NCBI RefSeq assembly: GCF_958979055.1
Contig: NC_084888.1
Span: 5,412,001-5,476,000 of the forward strand
Direction of reading: 5' to 3'
Length of the DNA stretch: 64,000 bases
Source of the DNA: Alnus glutinosa
Taxonomy: Eukaryota; Streptophyta; Magnoliopsida; Fagales; Betulaceae
The position numbers were made by a program, and so were the translations under genes. The notes beneath the pieces are model-generated. The model did no database searches. It saw only the letters and a program-made list of their open reading frames with translations, and was not told where the DNA came from. Below, piece by piece: positions 32,211 through 42,661 of this stretch; position 1 is the first letter of the stretch, and each line of letters begins with the position of its first letter.

Positions 32211-33251
32211 ATTTCTTTAATGTAAAATTACGACATGTTTGCAGTCTTCCCTTCTCAGACAGTACCATATTAATGTTTCTTTGAAATATCAGTTGGTATT
32301 TTAAAAGTATAATGATTCATGGACAGGAACAGCTCGCGCGAGACAAAATGTCCAAAACCATATAAAAGGGCGTGTTGATTACGCCACGATATACATCAAT
32401 ATATAAGCTTCAATTTTCGTGTAGAAGATCTAGAAGAAGACGAAGACTAGAAAATTAGAAATTAAGTTCAAACCCAAAGTGAACGGAATGGGAACATCTC
32501 CTTAATTTCTTTTTTGGATTTATTGTGATCAACTAGCTAGTCAAGCAATGATCAGTACTGGGAATAATCATTTTAATTAGCCTCACATCCAATGAAATGA
32601 TTATGAATGGAACCATTTTTCAGACATCCCTTTATGATCACTTGCAAAACTATTGACATCATGTGGAATTTAAGAGGCAATTTGCAAATTAAGCGTGGAT
32701 TCTTTGGATTTGTGGAAAATGTCGTTACTTCTCCTTTATTTCTCACTGTCTACTTTTCTTGAATTTATTCTTGGTCAGTCGAGAAATTTGATATGTGCAC
32801 GAAAACATGATCCACAATTAGGATCAAGGACAACAATTTCCTTACTTCCAATATTACATATGCTACTTGGAATACATCACTTATCTATCTTTTCTTTTTC
32901 TTTTTTTGATATGTCCACGTAAGGAAGGAGAAGGGATTCAAACTAGTAACCTTCTCTTCATGAGGCATGATTTCCAGCCGATTGAATATATATATATATA
33001 GTCCTATGTGCATCTCAGATGATTCAGATCCCTTAATATATAATTAAATCAACGAAACAAAATTGTACATTCTTTAGAATCTTAATTACGGCAGCGAATC
33101 ATGAGCTGAAATAAAAGCTTAATATATAAACTTTTTATATGTTAAGAATCTCAAAATTTCATCGCAAAACACGCCTTGAAGAAAGGGTGGATCCTTTTTG
33201 TCTTAATTAAAGTGCATGTTGCAACCACCAACCTGACAAACAAACACAATT
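32211..33251. other. Spacer upstream of K2
   Basis: The first ~200 bases hold the K2 promoter, including one copy of the word set repeated three times upstream of K1. The rest is AT-rich with a SINE-like fragment at 32893-32990 and a (TA)n run at 32988-33001. No gene. Confidence 0.4.
32893..32990 (-). repeat. SINE-like fragment
   Basis: On the minus strand GGTTACTAGTTTGAATCCC resembles a pol III B box. It is followed by TTACGTGGACATATC and an A-rich tail, a layout seen in tRNA-derived plant SINEs. An A box is only weakly suggested and no target duplication was found. Confidence 0.4.
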
Positions 33252-33432
33252 GCTCGTTTGATAATATTTTTTAAAGGCAATTTTTGCCTTTTATTGTAAT
33301 GTGACATAAAATTACAAGTAATTTTGAGTATTTTGCAAGAATATTTTTGTGTAAAGTTGTTTGTTAATATTTTTATTTTATTTTTTGTTAAAAAGCAAAA
33401 AGATAAGTCTTAAAAAAAATTAGCAAACGAGC
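33252..33432. mobile_element. MITE-like inverted repeat
   Basis: The left end GCTCGTTTGATAATATTTTT and the reverse complement of the right end GCTCGTTTGCTAATTTTTTT match at 17 of 20 bases. It is 181 bp and AT-rich with no coding. Target duplication unclear. Confidence 0.65.
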
Positions 33433-35115
33433 TCGATCATGTGGTAATTTTTATAATCGATATCATTAGATTTTATTTTATTTTATTTTTGTATAATTTC
33501 GTATCTTTATCTTTATCTAAAAAATAATGAGAATGAATATTTTGGTATATATTTTTATGCTGATCACTGCAAAAACAGTATAAAATTATATATTGCCAAA
33601 CAAGAGATCGATATATCGATCCTTTGATCCACAAACATCCAATGGAAAACACCCAGTACACATTGGGAAATCCTAGAAAAGAAGGATCCTAAATCGAGCT
33701 TAAATTTGTTCTTGTCATTTTCTAATCGGATGGAGACATTTAATTTTGCTGTCTCCCTACATGTTTTAATTAGAACCATATTTCTGGTTAATCTTATAGA
33801 ACAATACAAATAAGCGTGATTAGCAAGAGAAAACCTTTACAAAATTAGAACAATTAATCATCCCGGCCTAATTTAGTTTTTGTAATTTAGGATAGCGTTT
33901 CCAAACGAAAATGATACAAATTCATCCTCTACACATCTCGTATATATCTCATTAATTTTAAGAATTCACATTAAATCCCACAAATCTAATTATGGTGAAT
34001 TTAAAACTGAGTTGTATAGAGTTGGCCGGTTTTGTGTATAGAGGCAAAATGCGAACATTAATGTTTTTCAAATTTCAATCAACAAATTTTCTCCTTTGCT
34101 CTATCTATGATTTTTAAAAATTATCTGAAAGAACAAGCAAGTGTTACAAGATAAGTAGAGATGATGATGCCAATGGAAATAGTTGTGGGCAACGGTAGTA
34201 TATATATATGATCATCATATATGGAAACACTATTGACCTCCAATATAATGCTGATAACAAAATTTTAGTTATTGAGATTGCAAGTAATAGCATGTACAAA
34301 TCAACCTTCCCTTTTTTCGTTTTTTAAACCTCAAAAAGAATTTTGAACGCGTTCGAACGGAATCTAGCCTCGTTCAAATAAACACATGGCATGACTGCGT
34401 TAAATTAAGCCAAATCTCACCTACTCACACGTGTGAATAATTTGGGACATCCATCTTCACCTCCTGCTCTCGTGGGGCGCTGCCATGTGGAGATATATTT
34501 ATGCCATTCTCGTTTGAATGAACATGTGTCTCATTCGAACGAACTTCCTCATATTCGAATCTTAGCCGTCCATTTTCTCTCACGAGCGCGTAGGACTGCC
34601 ACGTGGAGTCTGGAGATTCCTTTCCATACGTGGGTCTTGTTTATTTAGCAAAATATATGGTACCCCCCCAAAGACGCCATAACTAAGTAGAAAATATGCA
34701 CAATGAGAGTAAGCTAGTTTTCTAGTTTTACTTGAGGCCACAAAAAGGTGACTCTAACACCCTGTAGAAATTTATGATATATAATAAGAAAATCAAGCGG
34801 AAGCTAGAGAATAAGCAAATATTTAGGATTAATATTCTTGTTTGTGAATTTAATTGTTTAATTAGTATTTAACAATTCCGAGCAAGTAGAAAATGTGATG
34901 ACGTTGATGTTGTTAAGATATATGAGAGGATAAAAAGGGTTACAACTTTTTTCATTTTTTGCCGACCAAACAAAGGAACAGGGGAAAGAACGTTCAAAGC
35001 ATATACAAGTTAGCTTTCAAGTCAAAACATTCCAAATACTTACGATGTCATACGACGTACGTACAACGTAATTTTTGTCATTGATCAAAACATGTATATT
35101 TTGATCAGGCATTTG
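33433..35115. other. Intergenic spacer between K2 and K3
   Basis: Mostly AT-rich. A distinct patch at about 34345-34640 is richer in G+C and repeats TTCGAACG/GTTCGAAT-like and CACGTG/CCACGTGG-like words. It could be a decayed transposon end or a promoter-like segment, but nothing nearby reads as its gene. Confidence 0.35.
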
Positions 35116-35125
35116 CAATAAATAC
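35116..35125 (+). promoter_or_regulatory. TATA-like box of kiwellin K3
   Basis: CAATAAATAC about 76 bases upstream of the K3 start. It is followed by CTGCTCAAA and TTCATC words shared with the K4 promoter. Confidence 0.5.
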
Positions 35126-35200
35126 CTGCTCAAAAAGTTCATCAATGCATCAAGCAATTCTCCTATTAACAAAGAAGAGAGACAAAGAGAGAAAGAGAGA

Positions 35201-35773
35201 ATGAAGAGCTTGTGCTTTCTCCTACTAGTCATTCTCCTCTTAACTAGCTGCCTGGACGTTGAAGCTCAGAATTGACGCCCAAGCGGCAGAATTAGGGGAA
35301 AGAAGGCCCCTCCAGGACAATGCAACCAAGAGAATGACTCGAATTGTTGTGTTGAAGGCGAGATGTACACGACTTATCAGTGTTCATCACCACTGTCTAG
35401 CCACACTACGGCCTATCTCACCCTTAACAGCTTCAAGGATAGAGGAGATGGCACGATCTGTCAGAATGTGACAACCAGTACCGGCCACTCTGATGACACG
35501 CCCGTGGTGGCGCTATCCACCGGATGGTTCAACAAAAAGGGCAGGCGTTTTAACAACGTCACCATAAGCGCCAAAGGGCGGAGCGTGGCGGCCATGGTGG
35601 TGGATGAGTGTGACTCGATTATGGGGTGTGATCCAAACCATGATTATCAGCCTACATGTGCTAACAACATTGTTGATGCCTCCAGGGCTGTGTGGGAAGC
35701 CTTGGGTGTGGCTCGTGACAATTGGGGTGGGTTGGATATATATTACATGGGCAGACGCTTAAGTTTCACATAG
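35201..35773 (+). pseudogene. Kiwellin copy K3, nonsense-broken
   Basis: The copy starts MKSLCFLLLVILLLTSCLDVEAQN, a good signal peptide, and then hits TGA at 35273-35275 where the intact copy has the first mature cysteine (TGC). After the stop the frame is open to 35773 and otherwise well conserved ([50 protein letters not shown]). Near the end about 4 extra bases in an ATAT run shift the frame, replacing the usual DITWSDA ending by a longer tail. So there are two lesions, one early. A downstream start would lack the signal peptide. It could be a recent pseudogene or show allelic variation. Confidence 0.85.
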
Positions 35774-35776
35774 ATG

Positions 35777-36674
35777 CTTGTATCATGAAAGCTTGCATCA
35801 TGTTTTTCATGTGCCTTTTTAATAGCATTAATATATAAAGTATTTTTCTCATGTTGGACAAATATTATTTTTAGAGACTGTATTGGAGAAAATATTATCA
35901 CAGTAAAAGACGAAAAAAGGTTCTCAGATCTTTTACCCCCGAAAAACTTGAAAACAAATCGTCTATCAACTAAGCCTAATACATTAGTTTGAATAAGTTG
36001 AGACAATTCAATTGTGGTTTGCTATAACTGTATTCAGAATTTTCTATTGTGGTTGATTTTTTGGATTTAGCTACTCCAGAGTGATTTTAGGTTCCTATAA
36101 CTGCTGCAATATATATATATATTTATTTTTTGATTGTTGCTGCATATTGAGTGTTACTGTGCTTGGGTTGGATTTCGATCCTTTCAACAAGGAAAAAGTG
36201 GCCATTTATTGAAGGAAGATAATGCTTGAATGTTCCAAAATTTCTCTCCTGTCAACATAAACGAAGACAAACAGCTCGCTATATATGACGAGATTTTTAT
36301 GAAACTACACGACAAGAGGAAGAAGTGGCCAAGTTCTCCGGAGCTTCACTAAGTTGTGCTCGTACGTTCCAAAATTTCTCTCCTGTCAACATAAACGAGA
36401 GTGAAAGCTACAGGCTGGTTGTGCGGTGAAGGAAGGGATAGATAATTGTGTTCTACTTGTGCATGTTTGTTTTCTTTTATGTTTTGTTCCTCCTCTGGGT
36501 CACACTTTGATGCTCATATTCATTCATATATCTTTGTCATGTTTCACATTTTCCAACTTTGTTTCTGTTAAACTGATCATAAGCGAGCTGGTCCTGATCG
36601 AGCAATCTCGAACTAATTACTTTGCCTTATCCCATGATGATTATATTGATTCATTCATATATGTGTAATTTTTG
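35777..36674. other. Spacer between K3 and K4
   Basis: Contains the K3 3' flank and the K4 upstream region. A perfect 33-bp direct repeat is present (36232-36264 and 36366-36398). A short frame at 36426-36668 is hydrophobic and looks incidental. Confidence 0.4.
36232..36398. repeat. Pair of 33-bp perfect direct repeats upstream of K4
   Basis: Both copies run from GTTCCAAAATTTC to CATAAACGA, with starts 134 bases apart. They lie 340-505 bases before the K4 start. They could be the relic of a local duplication or a repeated control element. Confidence 0.8.
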
Positions 36675-36684
36675 CTATAAATAC
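36675..36684 (+). promoter_or_regulatory. TATA box of kiwellin K4
   Basis: CTATAAATAC about 53-62 bases upstream of the K4 ATG. The sequence after it (CTGCTCAAAGTTCATC) is shared with K3. Confidence 0.6.
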
Positions 36685-36736
36685 CTGCTCAAAGTTCATC
36701 TATGCACCAAGCATTCTCCTTTCAACAAGACAGAGA

Positions 36737-37321
36737 ATGAAGAGCTTGTGCTTAAGTGCATGCATCTTTTCTCCTACCAGTCATTCTCCTCTTAACAAGC
36801 TGTCTCGACGTTGAAGCTCAGGAATGCAGTCCAAGCGGCGTAATGAGCGGAACAAATCCCCCTCCTAGACAATGCAACCAAGAGAATCACTCTGAATGTT
36901 GTGTTGAAGGCAAGATGTACACAACTTACAAGTGTTCGCCACCAATGTCTAGCCAAACTAAGGCCGTTCTCACCCTCAACATCTTTGAGGAAGGAGGAGA
37001 TGGCCGTAATAAATCACAATGTGACGAAGAGTACCACTCTAACGACACACTCGTAGTGGCACTATCTACCGGATGGATGGTTCAACGAAAGGGGCAGGTG
37101 TAATAAGACGATCACCATAAGTGCCGCCAATGGGCGGAGCGTAGTGGCCACAATGGTGGATCAGTGCGACTCAACTATGGGGTGTGATCAAGTGCATGCT
37201 TATCAGCGTCCATGTGATAACAACATTGATGATGCCTCTAGGGCTGTGTGGGTAGCCTTGGGTGTGCCTAGTGACGATTGGGGTCGGTTGGATATTACAT
37301 GGTCAGATGCTTTGAAGTTTC
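36737..37321 (+). pseudogene. Kiwellin copy K4, frameshifted
   Basis: The ATG at 36737 begins MKSLC as in K3. A 16-base gain within the signal peptide then shifts the frame, so the kiwellin frame (DVEAQECSPSGVMSGTNPPP onward) is no longer joined to that ATG. A second lesion, a 4-base duplication (ATGG) at STGW near 37078, shifts it again. The remaining C-terminal half (MVDQCDSTMGCD, DDASRAVWVALGVPSDDW, DITWSDA) is well kept in another frame. The cysteines are preserved across the frames, so decay is recent. It is the closest relative of K3, and the two form a plus-strand pair. Confidence 0.85.
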
Positions 37322-37847
37322 ACATAGATGCTTGTATAAGTTGTATCATGAAAGCTTGTCTCGTGCTGCTATGGTTGCTGTCTTAAGGTGATGGAATGTA
37401 CTTTGAATTCTCTTTTGTGTGCTATATATTAAATATACTTCTTATGTTCTACTTAATACAGTTGCTACTGCTTAGTGCTTTCTACTTGTTCATCTGTCTT
37501 TTTTTCCAGATTATTGAAGGAAAAAACTCTTTTCCTAAAAAGTGCTTGATATTAGTTTACTACGGAATAATGATCATTATAGAGTGATATTTTCAATCTA
37601 AGTTTCTTGGTTAGAACTGAAAAGAAGATACAGAATGCTGGAAATCATGAATGTCTCGTTCTCAAACTAAATTTCCATTAAGCTGCAAAAATATGAGTAC
37701 AGCCCATTGTCTATGATGGGTAAATGAAGTCAGAGTTATAGAATGCCAAAATCAAGTGGCTTCCTGTCATTGGAACATCGAGAAAATCAGATTCAGGTGG
37801 CAATGAAAGTGAAATTTATATACATTGCTCATTATCTATCAACATGG
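37322..37847. other. Convergent spacer between K4 and AHL
   Basis: Holds the 3' ends of the plus-strand K4 copy and the minus-strand AHL gene. No other feature seen. Confidence 0.4.
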
Positions 37848-40800
37848 TCACCCGCGCATCAAATCAATGTCGGCATGGACATTACGCATCTCCACTCCCC
37901 TTGATCCTGGCCAAACACCCATTGAAGAGGTTGGGCTGAGATTTTGAGCCGGTGGAATACCAGTTAGTGCATCTGGATTGTCAGCAGCTGTTTGATGTTC
38001 CGAGTTTATCGCACCTTCTGAAGCTTCCTTTTTCTTGCTCTTTGTCTTTGAACCACCCCATATGAAGCTACCCACAATCACCTGAAGTCATCCATCACCA
38101 TTTGAGCCTCAAAAAAAAAAGAAACTTGATTCATGTATTCCTATCATATTGGCTTATGGACCAAAATCACATGCCCAATACCCAGGCTTAAAGCATAAAC
38201 AGTCATAGTTCAGCTGACTGTAACAGATTGCTTATTCAAAATTATTTGTTTTGATAAATAATTCAATCCCAATAAGAATTACAGAGAGACGCAACCCAAA
38301 TACATGGTAAGTATACAAGAGAAACACTAAATTAAAAAAGTTAATTCAATTTTATTATCAGTTCTTCTCTAGAATTTATGTGGCGAAGTTCTCCCGCAGC
38401 TCATCCTTGTGGTAGATTCACTAATCTATCCCAATGAATTAAATAGCTGGTAGGAAGGAGCGAGCTGAAAATCGAGAACAATGGTATAGAAGATAAATCA
38501 ATCGCGAAAATACCTGAACAGGACTCGCTGCAATAAGCATTCCCCCAACTCCTCCGCCAATGACACGACCATCAGGACTGGCAAGGGAGACACTAAGACC
38601 ACCAGTTCGGTTGCGAGACCCACCACCATCTGTGAGCAAGTAAGAGCCTGACAAACACAATATCTCAAATCGCCCCTACAGAATTCAAATCCACCAAATA
38701 ATTTTCTCATTAGAGGCACAACAATATACACAATTTTTTTAAAAACAAAAAAGCACCTAAGAAACTAAGGGGGCCAGAGAACAAGAGCATAACACTATTT
38801 AAATGATTGTAGAGAGGTTGATAACTGAACAAAATTCGCAGAGTAAATACATAAATGATGACTGAGATGAAAGAAGCGTACATGCCCAAGCCATATCCTC
38901 ACTCACTACTCAAGCCTCAAATTGAGACATCATCCTCTAGTAACAACATTCGTAGGTTTGAGCATAGTCATTGAGCTCATAATCCAGGCATAAACCTCAA
39001 TTTATCCCAAAAGCTTAAGCTTGAAGGAAATAGTAAATTTAATCATTTAATTAATATTCTAAACCTCCCCCTTGAGGCCCAACATGTGAAATATTTAATA
39101 AATAAATAGAAGTTCCACAAAGCACCAGCATTGTTCTCCATCATGTATCAGATCATGCCCAGAACTGTCAATATTTATATAAATAGAATAAAGTGCTCAA
39201 ACCTCATATGTGACAGTGCCACCAGACATTGAAGGCTGACGAAGAGTCACAGTGGAGACAGCACCATTGGCTGACAATACGCATATAGCTCTTGGCCCCT
39301 GCTGCGAAAATGACATTATTTTTGTTGCAATGTCCTACAGCAAAAGACAATCAAACTTCAATCAACAACATAAAATGCAAAACATACCACTCTAAAAAGA
39401 CAGCAGCGTTTTTGGGACTAATGAACTGAAAGACATAATAGCTTCTATTAGATCTGAAAGCAAGCAGAACAATATCAATTTTCTTAGTCCATTCCTTATC
39501 CAGGGCACTGTTGTACATTGACCTAAATCTGGAGAAATTGCTTTTGGGTTCGCATGGTAGTCCAGAACTTTCAGAACAAATTGCTATTTCCTTGAGTATT
39601 GAAAAATCTGAAATTAAAAGCTTTAGACACCAATAGTAATTGATAAGAGAAAATCGCATACTTCTCCAATTGCAATGGTGATGATATGTGGAGTAAAACC
39701 CATCCCAGCCGAACCAGACAGCCATTCACCTATCAAAACAGTCAACCATTTGCTACATCATTCATTTACTAGGAAGTACTCGCACGATAAAGAAACAGAT
39801 ATATAAAGTATACATATCAAATGAATATTCCCAAGCTCACTCCACAAGGCAGAATGTACTCTCACAGACAACTAAATTATCAGAAAAAGAAAAAAGGTAG
39901 CTAAAATTTTACATTCTAGCCATATAATTGCCTTAGGAAAACCAAATAATAAACTTGTGAAACTGAGATAGCAAGCATATGAATATAACATATCACATCG
40001 ATAAGTTCAGAAGGATGGATTTCAAACTTATCACACATAGTAATAATTTTTTTGACAAGTAAAACTCATTGTGATAATAAGAATAATATACTGACACATA
40101 TATACAAAATAAAAGCATGTACTGACACATATATACATAATTTTGTTAAGATATACACTTGGCGCCATCACTCATGCCCTGTCCTTCAGCTCCTTTGAAA
40201 GGTTTTACAGTGGATGGTGATTCCTGATTAGGACATGAATCTGGAATATTAATCTGCAGTTAATGCCCCTACAAATTCTCAGTGGAGTTCCATCAATGTT
40301 CTCATGCCCCTGAGATTCTGAGAATATAAAGATCTAACTGTGCATGACTATTGGATCAGAATCCTATTCGTTTTCTTGGGTGAGTTTTTCTGAGATATGG
40401 TGATGGACATTTTGAATAGGTATTGACGCTGCAGGGGAAGCAACGGTGGTGAAGATAGGTGAGGGGTTGGAGGTTTGAGTGGAATCGGTTTCAGATGTTG
40501 GGATAGCCATTGACGTTTGTCATGAAAGGCTCTGATACCATATAGAGACTTAGATTGCTTTGTAATTCTGCATAACATGTATGGCAGTAGTTGTATTTAT
40601 AGAAGAATCCAAAACATCTAGATAATCACTAGAAATAAACTATCTATCTAATCTGAACGTATAACTCTAGAGTCCTAGTAGATTACATTCACAACTAGTC
40701 TAGAGTTAATCTAAATAGAAGTCTAACTAGAAGAGTCTTTGTTTAACTCTAAAGCTTTATCAGAATCCTTATTCAAGTCTATAGCATTATCTTTAGCCGA

Positions 40801-42661
40801 ATAGGATTCTGATCCAATAATGACTTGTTAAAAATGGGCGGCTTGCTACTTTTCTCTTAAAAACCAACCTATGTCTATATTACATAGCAATGTCGTCACC
40901 CAGAGGTCTTCACTTCTGAGTTTTTTAAGTCTAAACGTTGCACACCAATTTCTCAAATCTAACACAATATCAAACATAATTTTCCCGGGAAAAAAAATGC
41001 AGGTTGACCAAGGATTAAAATAAAAGAAATGATACACATACTGCCAGGTGCTCACTTCCTGACGTGGCAGTGAAAATTAACATTGGATGCTACATGTAAT
41101 TTCATTTGTTATTTTATCAAATTGTGCTACACTTGGGAGTATGGGTAGAACTCCTCTTAAAATAATCAATATAGACACATTATTTCAAACATGTTAGTTC
41201 CATGAAATTCCTGAAAAGTTGTTAATTCATTATATCTACATGCATGCATATAAATGATGTGTCATTGGAATTGTCTCTGAAAATTTGAAATATCATGGAA
41301 AATGAGCACAATATAGAGCAAAATGAAGAGAAGATGGAGAAAAACAAATAACAAAAGAATTAAGGTAAGTCGGTCTTAGAGGCTTACATCCATCATGTAC
41401 AACATCCAAGAAACTGCATCTTTATTATTGACTTGTTGATAATACAATACGATGAACCCATATTTCTAACAGGATTTACACAATTCAAAATAAAAAATTG
41501 ACTATCAACTCTTCACAAAATATTTTTTAATTCGAATTTCAAATCAATATAACTGTTTGCTCCAATTCTGCAATTAACTCTTAGCAATCAATCCCTTGAT
41601 TTATTATTCATAATAAGGAATGTGAACCATACTTCAACAGTCACTAATGTCTAAGTTTGTTCTTTATCTCATCGATACCATGTTGGATATCATTGAGGCT
41701 ACAATTTTTTACCACATCAATAGCAAAAGTATAAAGGCCAAAACCCTTTCATTCTAATTCACTCTCTCGTAATTTTTATCCATTTTAAGTTGAAATTTCA
41801 ATTGTTTAAAGTTTTTCAATTTTTAACTCCAAAATTCAAGAGAAAAAGGGACCATGATAGGATTCCCCGGACGTTGTTTAGGTCCATTAATCCTTAAAGT
41901 AGGTCAAGGTTTACATCCATAGACCAATAAACTCCTGTGTACAATAAGGTTGTGGGAGTTAATAGATCTACAATTAAACATGTGAGTTTGAGGCATAGGC
42001 AGGTACAAACCGGGGTCCAACTCACCTTATAAGTACAGTACAGATGATGCAAAGCTATCATAAGAATTAACAAGCATAACCTCAGTCAGTTAACAATTTT
42101 TCTGATGACTACATGCAAGAGCTAAAAGATTGAAAGCAAATAAGATGGAAATGTACAAAATGCAATGTAGCGCTTAGGATAATGATGGTCAACATGAACA
42201 GACCACATAAATCCAATTGGCCACAGAAACTTACCGAGAGAAGCTAATTGTTGCTTCCTTCCAGTCCCCGGTGGCCGTCCTCTACCCCGCTTTTGGGATG
42301 ACGTTATTGAACTCTTTCCTGGATGAGTAGACGATGAGGGAGACAATGCCAATGACACAGTCCCATCAGGTCCATATTTCCTTGGCCTTCCCCTTTTCCT
42401 CTTCACAGGCTCATTCTGTGGCACCGCAGATGGTGCACCCACATTGACACTGTGAGGTGAAATTGAAGAAGAAGGCTCCACTTGTAATGTTGATCCGATA
42501 GTATTTCCACCAATGTTGGATTGAAATTGTATATTTGGATTAGACAAGGAACGAATGCCCGGTGATCCCTGTAACCCCGCCTGCGTTCCAGACCCAGCCA
42601 TTCCACTGGGCATATAATAAGATGTAGACCCTGATAATGCCATAGGGTCCCTTCGATCCAT
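37848..42661 (-). CDS. AHL: AT-hook motif nuclear-localized protein (AHL), two-hook type
   Basis: Five exons on the minus strand: 42235-42661, 39662-39729, 39203-39334, 38514-38675 and 37848-38081, all with GT-AG junctions and a continuous frame. They give 340 residues. The N-terminus is Ser/Gly-rich. AT-hook 1 is RGRPRKYGPDG at about 90-100 and AT-hook 2 is KRGRGRPPG at about 124-132. The PPC/DUF296 domain runs from about 150 to 285 and includes the trimerisation-type core GRFEIL at the start of exon 4, then GGGVGGMLIAASPVQVIVGSFIW. A basic KTKSKKK stretch follows. Known role: AHLs bind AT-rich minor groove, assemble through PPC, and act as nuclear architectural regulators of growth and flowering. 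Two hooks and four introns fit the intron-containing clade rather than the intronless AHL15-29 group. Intron 1 (about 2.5 kb) holds an LTR-derived fossil. Confidence 0.95.
40344..40824 (-). mobile_element. Ty1-copia-derived fragment with inverted outer ends, in AHL intron 1
   Basis: Read on the minus strand: an LTR-like segment (40541-40819), a primer binding site TGGTATCAGAGC (40529-40540), then a short piece of gag leader starting MAIPTSETDSTQ. The far end (40349-40369) is the exact reverse complement of the LTR's outer end: TATTGGATCAGAATCC at one edge, inverted at the other, 21 bp perfect. ATGAC flanks both sides (40344-40348 and 40820-40824), a 5-bp target duplication as expected for copia integrase. 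It is a broken, strongly reduced copy with most of the coding region absent. It lies in the same orientation as AHL. Confidence 0.75.

Noticed and set aside
36426-36668. 80-residue hydrophobic frame upstream of K4
   Set aside because: No homology recognised, sits in promoter-like sequence, composition typical of AT-rich spacer.
37848-38081. Stand-alone 77-residue gene
   Set aside because: It is the last exon of AHL: a splice acceptor precedes it and it continues the PPC domain.
40349-40819. Reading the inverted 21-bp ends as a DNA-transposon TIR
   Set aside because: The interior contains an LTR-like segment followed by a tRNA-Met primer site and gag leader, and the duplication is 5 bp as for LTR elements, so a copia origin fits better.
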